This document shows, piece after piece, positions 11,214 to 19,532 of a stretch of 64,000 bases of DNA. Below the pieces are notes generated by a model. That model saw nothing but the letters and a program-made list of their open reading frames with translations, had not been told where the DNA came from and searched no databases. Source of the DNA: Acinetobacter piscicola (GTDB lineage Bacteria; Pseudomonadota; Gammaproteobacteria; Pseudomonadales; Moraxellaceae); the NCBI RefSeq assembly GCF_015218165.1, contig NZ_CP048659.1, forward strand, positions 620,001-684,000. Reading direction: 5' to 3'. Within the stretch, counting starts at the first letter, position 1, and each line of letters starts with the position of its first letter. The position numbers and the translations under genes were made by a program.

Positions 11214-11256
11214 TGTAATGATAGAAGCGTTTTAAATTCTGAGCATAAATAAAAAT

Positions 11257-13188
11257 TTAAATTTGTGGTGCTTGATAATAGGGTTTACGCACCCTGATCT
11301 TTTTTCGACCACGTGTAGGACTGAGCATATTCAATAAATTTTGCGAAATAGGGCAGGCTTCCTTTAAAACCAATGCTGCTAAAATTTCACTACAAAGCGG
11401 TGCAAATAAAAAACCTTTCGAACCTAAGCCTGCAAAGCTATACATCTCTAGATCATCTACGCCTTGCCCAAGTACAGGAAAATAGTCCAATGTTTGCGCA
11501 CGTACAGAGGCACGCCCTTGCCAACTATCTATTTGAGGCAATGCTTCAGCATAGGCAGGAAAGGCATTGTGGATAAGTTCGTAGTTATGCACATGGTCGG
11601 CTTGTGCTACAGCTGAATCATCGCATTCAGGATGGAATGATGCACCTAAAATCAAATGTTCAGCATCAAGTTGCATACAGTAACCACCAAAACTGTAGGC
11701 ATGTTGGGGATTTAAAGCCAATCCTGTATTTTTGAGCCAACTCACTTGCCCGCGAATGGCCCTTAAGCGTGGATAGTGTGAGAAAAACTTCTGACTTTCA
11801 CGTGCGCAGCACACCACAACATGATCAAACTGCCCTAAGATATTTTTATGAACATCTAAAAGCTGAACCTGTTTATTGTCTAATTTTTGGCATTGTTCAA
11901 TCTGTGCGATTTTAAAATCAATTAAATCATGCGCAAGGATTTGATCACGTAGTTGCTGCGGTGAAATTGCACCTGCCTGTTTAAGTTGCACACTGGCATA
12001 GTGGGTTTGCAGATCTAATTGCTCAGCAGTGAAATATTCTAAAACCTCAGAAGAATAATCATTGACTAAATCTAAAGCCTCTTGCAGATTTTTTTGAATC
12101 AGTTGCTGCACTGAAATTGCCCGAAAGGCTTTAAATTGCGGGTAATAATGTTGTGCAAATTGCCATGACAAGGTCATCAGATGATCTGCACTTTGTGCAA
12201 TCGGACTGAGTTTAGGGTTAAGTAACGCGAGGGGATTACCCGAAGCACCTACCAATGGCGCTGATTGGTCGTAGATGCTCACTTGATGCCCACGCTCGGC
12301 AAATGCCCAAGCACAGCTTAAGCCCGCGATTCCTGCGCCTATAATCGCAATATAACGTTGTTTATCATGTTGAGTAGCATTGGCTTTAGATTTTTGTTGC
12401 ACTACCTCTCGATGTTGCTTTGCATCATCATTGTTATGCGGCGCTGATTGTGTTTCGGGGTCAATCCAAATCGCTTTGAGCATTTCCCGTTTATGCCCAA
12501 AACCTTTGGGACGTGAAATAGAAATGCCATGTTGTTTTAAAGCTCGTTTTAAAACACCTGCAACACTGAATGAGGCAAAGCTCGTCCCATAATCAGATAA
12601 ACGCACGACATGATTGAAAATATGTTCTGCCCATAAATCAGGATTACACGCGGGTGCAAAACCATCTAAAAACCATGCATTCACCGATGTGGTTTTTGGA
12701 ATGATGGGGAAAACATCCTGTGCGTCACCGAGCCATAAATCAATGGAAAAGCGCTCAGATGGAAAGTTTAGACGATGACAACCCGCAAGAGGTAAAGGGT
12801 ACTGCTGAATCAGTTGATCTGCTAAAGGCTTGAGTTCGTCCCAAGCATTTAAAGCACGTATCAGATCCGTTTTGGACAATGGAAATTTTTCAACACTGAT
12901 GGCATGTAAATGGCTATGATTATCAGGACGAACCTGTTGCCAAAGTTGCCATAACGCTAAAATATTTAAACCTGTGCCAAAACCTGTTTCAGCGACTGTG
13001 AAATATTCAAAATCATGTAAATCGGCTAAGCGGGTGGAAAGATCATTGCCATTTAAAAATACATGGCGTGTTTCGAGTAGTCCATTGTCTTTGGAAAAAT
13101 AGACATCACCAAATTGTTTAGAGACAGGAACTTCAATTCCATCAACGCATTGCCAATCCAAGTCAGCAGTTTGAATGGTATTTGGCAA
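11257..13188 (-). CDS. mnmC: bifunctional tRNA (mnm5s2U34) methyltransferase/FAD oxidoreductase
   Basis: A 643-residue fusion matching MnmC. Residues 1 to about 245 are the SAM-dependent MnmC2 methyltransferase (AETGFGTGLN binding loop; LDGFAPACNPDLW active segment). After a polar linker, about 275-640 is the FAD-dependent MnmC1 domain (IAIIGAGIAGLSCAWAFA, then GASGNPLALLNPKLSP). Together they finish mnm5 modification at wobble uridine 34 of several tRNAs after MnmE/MnmG. The start codon is TTG at 13188, preceded by AAGG with 9-base spacing; no in-frame ATG fits better. Confidence 0.95.
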   Translation of the reverse strand: MPNTIQTADLDWQCVDGIEVPVSKQFGDVYFSKDNGLLETRHVFLNGNDLSTRLADLHDFEYFTVAETGFGTGLNILALWQLWQQVRPDNHSHLHAISVEKFPLSKTDLIRALNAWDELKPLADQLIQQYPLPLAGCHRLNFPSERFSIDLWLGDAQDVFPIIPKTTSVNAWFLDGFAPACNPDLWAEHIFNHVVRLSDYGTSFASFSVAGVLKRALKQHGISISRPKGFGHKREMLKAIWIDPETQSAPHNNDDAKQHREVVQQKSKANATQHDKQRYIAIIGAGIAGLSCAWAFAERGHQVSIYDQSAPLVGASGNPLALLNPKLSPIAQSADHLMTLSWQFAQHYYPQFKAFRAISVQQLIQKNLQEALDLVNDYSSEVLEYFTAEQLDLQTHYASVQLKQAGAISPQQLRDQILAHDLIDFKIAQIEQCQKLDNKQVQLLDVHKNILGQFDHVVVCCARESQKFFSHYPRLRAIRGQVSWLKNTGLALNPQHAYSFGGYCMQLDAEHLILGASFHPECDDSAVAQADHVHNYELIHNAFPAYAEALPQIDSWQGRASVRAQTLDYFPVLGQGVDDLEMYSFAGLGSKGFLFAPLCSEILAALVLKEACPISQNLLNMLSPTRGRKKIRVRKPYYQAPQI

Positions 13189-13249
13189 TGTTATATACCT
13201 TTTGAAATTTTAAATAGAACGCTTAAATCAAGTCGGTGAGGTCAGTGGC

Positions 13250-13747
13250 TTACCACTGACGACGACGCTTGGTATAGATATAACTGGCAATCAAGAAGCC
13301 TAATAATACACCCACAGCGATGGTTGCGGCGCCGTATAAAAACATTTGTGCACTTTGTTCACTCTGTAAAACTTGAACTTGCACACCAAGATTGTCATTT
13401 TTCAATTGTAACTCTTGGTTTTGTGATAATGCTTCCAAATTGGCTTTTTCAAGCTGCTGTAAGCGAGTCGCTTGATCTTTGACCAAAGCTTTGACTTTGG
13501 CATCTTGCGCGGCTTTTTCTTTGATGATCTGTTCTGCGGTTAATGGTTTATTTTCCTGTGCTTGCGCTTGATTTTGTACAATCGCATTAGCACCCGCAAC
13601 CGCAGGCAGAATAGAGGGTTTTGGGGGAGGCGTTGCCGCAGCAATTTGTGCAGCTTGATTGGTTGGTGTTGTAGCTGTCGGTTCTGCCCAAACGACAGAC
13701 GAGCAGAATAAAGAAAAACCCAATAAACTTTGGACAACAACACGCAT
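13250..13747 (-). CDS. membrane-anchored coiled-coil protein, hypothetical
   Basis: A 165-residue protein from ATG 13747. It has a signal peptide (MRVVVQSLLGFSLF...VVWA), a Pro/Ala/Thr-rich segment, a charged coiled-coil stretch (about 85-135, heptad-like Leu/Ala spacing in ATRLQQLEKANLEALSQNQ), a C-terminal transmembrane helix (FLYGAATIAVGVLLGFLIAS) and a basic tail KRRRQW. The layout recalls the C-terminal half of YgiM/TIGR04211 proteins, but there is no SH3 domain. AAGGAT precedes the start, and the gene follows the yciI stop by 4 bases, so co-transcription is likely. Function unknown. The stop codon lies in the loop of an 8-bp hairpin (13241-13260). Confidence 0.72.
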   Translation of the reverse strand: MRVVVQSLLGFSLFCSSVVWAEPTATTPTNQAAQIAAATPPPKPSILPAVAGANAIVQNQAQAQENKPLTAEQIIKEKAAQDAKVKALVKDQATRLQQLEKANLEALSQNQELQLKNDNLGVQVQVLQSEQSAQMFLYGAATIAVGVLLGFLIASYIYTKRRRQW

Positions 13748-13751
13748 TGGC

Positions 13752-14054
13752 TTATCCTTTTGGTAGAGCTTTGTTAAATGGTTTAACATCAACGTGGCTA
13801 TACACACCTTCTTTGACAAAAGGTTCATCCTGCAACCATTCATCCAATGCTTCACGACTTTCAAAATCTAAAATCATGGTACTACCATAAAAACCTGCTT
13901 GTGGATTCTCACGGTCTTTTGGCATAGCGCCTGCGACAATGACGCGACCTTCGGCATCTAATTTTTCTAAACGTGCCAAATGTTGAGGACGCACAGCAAG
14001 ACGTTTTTCAACTGTACCATCTCGATCGGTACAGGTAATCACAAATAAAGGCAT
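13752..14054 (-). CDS. YciI family protein
   Basis: A 100-residue ferredoxin-like (dimeric alpha/beta barrel) YciI protein: MPLFVITCTDRDG, RPQHLARLEKLDAEGRVIVAGAMP with the conserved His, and the DEWLQDEPFVKEGVY segment. The family has a His-Asp pair suggestive of catalysis, but activity is unsettled. It lies between yciB and the coiled-coil gene, matching the yciB-yciI association of other gammaproteobacteria. Confidence 0.92.
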   Translation of the reverse strand: MPLFVITCTDRDGTVEKRLAVRPQHLARLEKLDAEGRVIVAGAMPKDRENPQAGFYGSTMILDFESREALDEWLQDEPFVKEGVYSHVDVKPFNKALPKG

Positions 14055-14068
14055 GGAAAAAACCTGAT

Positions 14069-14680
14069 TTACTCTGAAGATTTAAAATGTTTTCGCAAGC
14101 AAAATAGTATAACAGCAAGGTAGCTCAAGGATACGATAATATCGCCAAAAGCGGTAAATTCGCCCCAATATTTGCCATTCATATACAAGAAACCGAAAAA
14201 GTAATGTAAAGCAGCGAGTAGGAAGAATTGACCACACCATGCCCAGTTCAAGCGCATCCAACCTTGGCGTGTGAGTTCAAGCATCGAACCTAACATTTTT
14301 TGAATAATTGGTAAACGTTCTTTATTGAAGAATGGTGTAACTAAAAAGCCAATACCAATGCCTAAATTTAAGATGACTGCTTTAAGTTTGATATAGGTCA
14401 CATCACTAAATGCGAGGGTAATTCCACCAAAAATGACAGACATAATGACAATAAACCATTGCATTTTTTCCAGTCTGAATTTTTGTGCGAAGAATAAGCA
14501 CCCATAAACCACTAAGGTTGCGATTAATAAGGCACAGGTTGCAACTAAAATATGGTTTTGGTCTGCATTGCCTGTACTTCCCACTAATTCTAATAATGGG
14601 TGATGGTTATCTTTGGGATCTGTCGTTTTATAAAAATAAAAGAAGATAATAATTGGTAAATAATCAAATAGCGCTTTCAT
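14069..14680 (-). CDS. yciB: septation/inner membrane protein YciB
   Basis: A 203-residue integral membrane protein of the YciB/IspZ family: MKALFDYLPIIIFFYFYK opens the first helix, about five to six hydrophobic helices follow, and GKYWGEFTAFGDIIVSLSYL lies near the C-terminus. YciB helps maintain the cell envelope and interacts with division and elongation proteins in E. coli and Shigella. Fifteen bases upstream of yciI on the same strand, divergent from the PHP gene. Confidence 0.92.
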   Translation of the reverse strand: MKALFDYLPIIIFFYFYKTTDPKDNHHPLLELVGSTGNADQNHILVATCALLIATLVVYGCLFFAQKFRLEKMQWFIVIMSVIFGGITLAFSDVTYIKLKAVILNLGIGIGFLVTPFFNKERLPIIQKMLGSMLELTRQGWMRLNWAWCGQFFLLAALHYFFGFLYMNGKYWGEFTAFGDIIVSLSYLAVILFCLRKHFKSSE

Positions 14681-14727
14681 GCTACAGTAGAGTCATCAAA
14701 TTTTGGTGACTTAGCATAATACAAACA

Positions 14728-15579
14728 ATGATTGGTGTCGATTTACATACGCATAGTAATATTTCAGATGGAACACTTACACCTGAAGAGCTGATTGAAG
14801 CTGCACATGCATTGGGAATAAAGACCTTTGCATTGACTGACCATGATACGATGGATGGTGTACAACGTGCGAAAAAATGTGCTGATGCCTTAGGCATGCA
14901 ACTGATTTCAGGTGTAGAAATCTCAAGTCAATGGTCACGTCCTGCCACTAAAAAAACCTATGGTGTGCATATTGTGGCGCTGAATATGCAAAATCCTGCG
15001 CCATTAGAGAAATTACTTGCCGAACAAAAACGTATTCGTGCTGAACGTGCCGAAAAAATTTGCCAATTACTTATTCCCCTCATTGGGCAGGATATTTATC
15101 CTGAAGTTTTATTGATGGTAGAGGGTGAGGCAGATCGAGTGACACGTACCCATATTGCTAAAATATTGGTGCAAAAAGGCATTGTGAGTCGAGTACAACA
15201 AGCATTTGATAAATATATCAAAGAAGGTAAAAAAGCCTATGTAAAATTTGATGGTTTAGGTTTGGCAGAAACCATTCAAGTGATTCATGACAGCCAAGGT
15301 TTTGCTGTTTTGGCACACCCCACACGTTATGATTTATCAGCAACGAATATTCGTTATTTGATTGAGATTTTTGCCCAATTTGGGGGGGACGCTGTAGAAC
15401 TTCCACCTGCGATAGAAACTTTATCTACCCGACAAATGGTAGATCGGATGATTGCACAATTTACTTTAAAGGTTTCTGTCGGAAGTGATTTTCATGGTAG
15501 TCATATGCCTTGGATTAAACTCGGCAATATTCCACGTGTAAAAGAAGGACAAGTGGGGATTTGGGAGTATTTTCGTTAA
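14728..15579 (+). CDS. PHP domain phosphoesterase (TrpH/RNase AM family)
   Basis: A 283-residue PHP protein of the YciV/TrpH family. Metal ligands are visible as DLHTHSNISDGTLTPEEL (5-22), LTDHDTMDG, the HPTRYD segment and the C-terminal VGSDFHGSHMP. E. coli YciV (Rnm, RNase AM) is a 5'-3' exonuclease acting on short RNA and on 3',5'-nucleotide bisphosphates and trims rRNA 5' ends. Divergent from yciB, as the yci gene cluster often is. Confidence 0.9.
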   Translation: MIGVDLHTHSNISDGTLTPEELIEAAHALGIKTFALTDHDTMDGVQRAKKCADALGMQLISGVEISSQWSRPATKKTYGVHIVALNMQNPAPLEKLLAEQKRIRAERAEKICQLLIPLIGQDIYPEVLLMVEGEADRVTRTHIAKILVQKGIVSRVQQAFDKYIKEGKKAYVKFDGLGLAETIQVIHDSQGFAVLAHPTRYDLSATNIRYLIEIFAQFGGDAVELPPAIETLSTRQMVDRMIAQFTLKVSVGSDFHGSHMPWIKLGNIPRVKEGQVGIWEYFR

Positions 15580-15647
15580 TGCGTTCTGTTTAATTTCATT
15601 TTCACTATTTAGGTGGAACAATGGAGATGAAGAACAGAAAATACACA

Positions 15648-16559
15648 TTACAACAAATTATGATCCTGTGCCTGAATCGGTGGTGGTGTTGGTTTACCTA
15701 AAGTGCCTAAAAGCTCGATTTCGATGGTACGAACCATTGCATCTAAGGGTAAATCATTGCTTTGGGTACCAAAAGGTTCTTCAATTTCAGAGCTTAAAGC
15801 ATCCAAGCCTAAAAATGTGTATGCTAAAATTCCGACCAAAAGTGGTGTACCTAACCCCAATAATGAGCCCAAACTAAAGGGCAGCATAAAACAGAAGAAA
15901 TAGACAGTACGATTGAGCAACACAGAATAAGCAAAGGGCAAAGGCGTGGTGGCAATACGGTCACAACCTGTTTGTACGAGGCTGAGTTCATTGACATGCT
16001 CATTGAGCTGAGTATAAATAATATCGGAAATTTCACCTTCTTTTAGCGCTTGCATCAGTTCCCATTGGATTAGGCTGAGTGTGTATTGAGGTGCATTAGA
16101 TTGTTGATAGAGTTGTTTTAAAGCCTGTTGGCTCATACCACTGGTTTCAACTAAAACATCTGGACTTGCGGTTTGGTGACGTAGGCGATCGCGTAATACA
16201 TTTGCAAAAACAATTACATGTTGAATGATACGTTCACGACGACCTTGAGGAAACATACGACAGTCTCGGTCAAAATGTCGTGCATTGGCAATCAGCATTC
16301 CCCAAAGTTTTCGGGCTTCCCACCAACGATCATAACAAGCTGTATTTTTAAAGCCTAAAAAAATTGAAAGTACAACACCGATTAAAGTAAATCCGACTAA
16401 AGGTAATTCTGGGAAACGATATAAACCCGTATATTCAATTCCTCCTACGATCGCAGAAATCAGCATGACAAAACCTAAAGGCGGTAAAACCTTCGGTAAA
16501 ATTGTACCACGCCATGAAAAAAGTAGTTTAAAAGTGTCGTTTTGTTCCCGAACAATCAT
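15648..16559 (-). CDS. bestrophin family ion channel
   Basis: A 303-residue bestrophin/UPF0187 membrane protein. The signature KNTACYDRWWEARKLWG lies in the N-terminal third, and FAYSVLLNRTVYFFCFMLPF and EEPFGTQSNDLPLDAM near the C-terminus follow the family pattern. Bacterial bestrophins form pentameric channels; the Klebsiella homologue conducts cations. Four hydrophobic segments are visible. Monocistronic. Confidence 0.9.
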   Translation of the reverse strand: MIVREQNDTFKLLFSWRGTILPKVLPPLGFVMLISAIVGGIEYTGLYRFPELPLVGFTLIGVVLSIFLGFKNTACYDRWWEARKLWGMLIANARHFDRDCRMFPQGRRERIIQHVIVFANVLRDRLRHQTASPDVLVETSGMSQQALKQLYQQSNAPQYTLSLIQWELMQALKEGEISDIIYTQLNEHVNELSLVQTGCDRIATTPLPFAYSVLLNRTVYFFCFMLPFSLGSLLGLGTPLLVGILAYTFLGLDALSSEIEEPFGTQSNDLPLDAMVRTIEIELLGTLGKPTPPPIQAQDHNLL

Positions 16560-16598
16560 GTAAATCGAATCTGTTATTTTTCTATGATCTTCCTCACA

Positions 16599-17336
16599 TT
16601 AATGGTTATTGTCAATATGATTTGGTACAAAACCCGTGGTAATGATTTGTTGATGTTCAGCAAATGAATAATTTTGTGTTGTTGTGACAATGATATGATC
16701 AAGCAATTGTATTTCCACAAGCTGACATGCTTTTAAAATCTGTTGAGTAAGCTGCTGATCTGCAATAGAAGGTTCGGCAGCGCCGTTGGGATGATTATGC
16801 GCGATTACAATAAAACTGGCTTGTTTTTGTATGGCATAGCGTAATAGTTGATTGATTGAAATATCACAATAGTTAGTTGAACCATAAAATAATTTTTTAA
16901 AGCTAAGTTTGCGTAATTGGCTGTCCAAACATAGAACGGCAAAGACTTCCTGACGTTCACCAAGTAATTCATAACGTAGATAATCACCAATTAAATCGGA
17001 GCGACTTAAATCTACGCCTTGATAGAGTTGTTGTTTGAGATAACGTCGTCCAAGTTCTTTAACTGCCATGAGCTGAGAGTATTTGGTATCTGCAATACCA
17101 TGAAACTGTTTGATTTCATCAGATGTTGCATCAAATACGGCATTGAGATGCCCAAAATGTTGGATGAGTATACGTGCCAACTCTACAGCAGAATGTTATT
17201 TTGAGCCTGAGCGTAGGAAAATTGCTAAAAGCTCAGCATCAGACAAGCTTTCAGCCCCTTGGTTGAGTAAACGTTCTCTTGGACGTTCTTGTTCAGGCCA
17301 TTGTTTAATTGATGTCGTTTTAGTGGAATTATTCAT
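16599..17336 (-). pseudogene. radC: radC interrupted by an in-frame stop
   Basis: Read leftward from ATG 17336 the frame gives [20 protein letters not shown] and runs 46 codons to TAA at 17198-17196, then continues in the same frame (HSAVELARILIQHFGHLN) for 198 more residues to 16599. The expected residue at the stop fits Gln (CAA to TAA), so this is a single nonsense change, not a frameshift. The downstream part keeps the JAB/MPN core with the HNHPNG metal motif. RadC is a UPF0758 protein of unclear role linked to DNA recombination. A TTG ten codons below the stop (17180) could restart translation of the C-terminal domain. Confidence 0.85.
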
Positions 17337-17449
17337 TATTATTCACTATTTTGATTTATTTTACTTTTCAATTTCCCAAGTGAATGTCTTGGGATCTAGA
17401 TTATTTAATGCTATTGTGAGCGCCACTGCAACAGAAAGGTGACTTGATC

Positions 17450-18715
17450 GTGAGTTTCGATCTCAGTGTATTTTCTAATAAAAATATTCTTCTCGCTGTC
17501 ACAGGCGGAATTGCCGCATATAAAAGTGCCATTCTCGTCCGCCGTTTAAAGGATTACGGTTTTAACGTGCGTGTGGTGATGACCCATGGCGCTCAAGCAT
17601 TTATTACCCCATTAACATTTCAAGCGTTGTCGGGAAATCCCGTCCATACTGAATTATTAAACCCAGAAGCTGAAGCAGGTATGGGGCATATTGAGCTGGC
17701 ACGTTGGGCAGATTTGCTCCTTGTTGCCCCTGCAAGTTGTGACACCCTTGCTAAGTTTGCGGCTGGTTTAGCAGACGATTTACTCAGCACTTTATATTTA
17801 GCAACCAAAGCGCCAGTTTGGGTTGCACCTGCGATGAATCAGCAAATGTGGGCAGCCAAAGCAACGCAGCGTAATTTAAATACTCTGGTTGAAGATGGTG
17901 TACATGTCATTATGCCTGATGCAGGTTCACAAGCTTGTGGCGATGTTGGCTTAGGACGTATGCCTGAACCTGAGCATTTAGCAGATCAAGTCAAAGATTA
18001 TTTCCATCAAGCACAAAGAGCGATTGCAGAAAAATTTGGTTTATTGGCAGGGAAACGAGTGACAATTACGGCAGGGCCAACACGTGAAGCGATTGATCCC
18101 GTGCGTTATATCTCAAATCATAGTACTGGCAAAATGGGCTTTGCGATTGCAGCAGCATGTTATAGTGCAGGAGCCAAAGTGACATTGTTAGCAGGTCCTG
18201 TGAGCTTAGATACACCAAATGGTGTAAAACGTATTAATGTTTCATCTGCCTTAAAGATGCTAGATGAAAGCATGAAACAGCTTGAAGAAGGCTGTGATAT
18301 TTTTATTGCGACAGCAGCCGTAGCAGACTATAGAGTGGCTGAAGTTGCTGAACATAAAATTAAAAAAGCGGGTGATGAGCTCAATGTCGCATTGATTAAA
18401 AATCCCGACATTGTGGCAACGATTGCACAGCAAAAGAAACGTCCATTTATGGTGGGTTTTGCAGCAGAAACACGTCATGTTGAAGAATATGCTGCAGGAA
18501 AATTGGTGGCTAAAAAGCTCGATATGATTGCTTGTAATGATGTATCCCGTACAGATATTGGTTTTGCGTCAGATCAAAACGCCATGACCGTATTTTTTGC
18601 AGAGCAATACCAAATGGAAAAACGTGATCTAGAAAAAGCCTCTAAACAGGAGATCGCGCAGCAACTTATTGAAGCAATTCACGATGCCTTACATCACGAA
18701 ATAGAGCCTGTTTAA
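17450..18715 (+). CDS. coaBC: phosphopantothenoylcysteine decarboxylase / phosphopantothenate-cysteine ligase
   Basis: A 421-residue bifunctional CoaBC (Dfp) of coenzyme A synthesis. The N-terminal CoaC flavoprotein (about 1-190) has GGIAAYKS, the catalytic His in MTHGAQAFIT and the Cys loop SQACGDVGLGRMPEP. The C-terminal CoaB ligase (about 195-421) has TAGPTREAIDPVRYISN, STGKMGFAIA and the AAVADYR and IKK segments. The preferred start is GTG 17450, 7 bases after AAAGGTGA; a TTG at 17444 is the alternative. Divergent from broken radC, as coaBC and radC often are, with a terminator after it. Confidence 0.95.
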   Translation: MSFDLSVFSNKNILLAVTGGIAAYKSAILVRRLKDYGFNVRVVMTHGAQAFITPLTFQALSGNPVHTELLNPEAEAGMGHIELARWADLLLVAPASCDTLAKFAAGLADDLLSTLYLATKAPVWVAPAMNQQMWAAKATQRNLNTLVEDGVHVIMPDAGSQACGDVGLGRMPEPEHLADQVKDYFHQAQRAIAEKFGLLAGKRVTITAGPTREAIDPVRYISNHSTGKMGFAIAAACYSAGAKVTLLAGPVSLDTPNGVKRINVSSALKMLDESMKQLEEGCDIFIATAAVADYRVAEVAEHKIKKAGDELNVALIKNPDIVATIAQQKKRPFMVGFAAETRHVEEYAAGKLVAKKLDMIACNDVSRTDIGFASDQNAMTVFFAEQYQMEKRDLEKASKQEIAQQLIEAIHDALHHEIEPV

Positions 18716-18752
18716 TCGTTTATTTAAGATTTTAGCTGTAATTAGTCTAAGA

Positions 18753-18781
18753 AAATGCAACGAATCCGTTGCATTTTTTAT
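18753..18781 (+). terminator. coaBC terminator
   Basis: AAATGCAACG / CGTTGCATTT 10-bp perfect stem with AATC loop and T-run, 37 bases after coaBC. Confidence 0.9.
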
Positions 18782-18894
18782 TTGCAATTTTGAATGATTT
18801 TAACTTATGTTTAAGCATATAAATGGACAATAAATATAACAGTATTGCGCTATTTAATTTTTATTGACAGCCACAGTTTTAAAGGATGATCGAG

Positions 18895-19269
18895 ATGATC
18901 AAAAAAACTTTAGCCACTTTTCTACTTGCTTCAACATGTGTCATGAGTTCTATGAGCTTTGCTGCAAGTCTAGAAGAGAATATGAAAACACTTGCAAAAA
19001 ACTATAAAGCATTTAATCAGAGTAATAATGCTGCTGAAGCCAATAAAGCTTTAGATAATATGCGCCTAGCTGCAAATGATGCTAAAAAAGTTAAACTCAA
19101 AGGTCGTGGCGAAGCGCAAGCGGTCACCTCAACGCAATTATATGATCAGATCATTGCAGAAATTGATAAAACTCAATCGCTGGTAAAAGGTGGTCACTTA
19201 GACCATGCTAAAATAGAAGCAAAGAAAATTGCTGAGATTCGTGATCAAGGGCATAAAATTTATCGTTAA
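18895..19269 (+). CDS. cybC: cytochrome b562
   Basis: A 124-residue periplasmic protein matching soluble cytochrome b562. After signal cleavage at SFA-A (residue 23) the mature protein begins ASLEENM, placing Met at position 7, the heme ligand in E. coli. The C-terminus RDQGHKIYR supplies the His ligand (E. coli RNAYHQKYR). The middle follows the family (NAAEANKALDNMRLAANDAKK). A four-helix bundle binding heme b is expected; the physiological role is unsettled. ATG 18895 is preferred to 18886, which would leave no space after the AAAGG ribosome-binding site. Confidence 0.85.
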   Translation: MIKKTLATFLLASTCVMSSMSFAASLEENMKTLAKNYKAFNQSNNAAEANKALDNMRLAANDAKKVKLKGRGEAQAVTSTQLYDQIIAEIDKTQSLVKGGHLDHAKIEAKKIAEIRDQGHKIYR

Positions 19270-19308
19270 ATTGATCAGTTGAAGCATCGCGTTAAACCTG
19301 CTCCCTTT

Positions 19309-19335
19309 AAAACCGCATTGAGATGCGGTTTTTTA
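19309..19335 (+). terminator. cytochrome b562 gene terminator
   Basis: AAAACCGCAT / ATGCGGTTTT stem, TGAG loop, T-run. Confidence 0.9.
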
Positions 19336-19532
19336 TGACATGAAATATGAGAAAAGTACGGATAATCTAAAAGTATTTCCATCTTTTTATCGATAAGATA
19401 AGTAAGAAAATAATCCTACAATTGAGGCTTAGGAGGTTAAGGAGGGTGTTTACGGAGTCGTTTAAGTAAACCAAACTATAAATAGCTCTGATGAACAACC
19501 AGATATAAAGCTTTAGTCATTTTTAAATTTAT

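Noticed and set aside
16599..17180. radC as a short intact gene starting at TTG 17180
   Set aside because: The missing N-terminal domain is present upstream in the same frame behind one stop codon, so a broken gene is the simpler reading.
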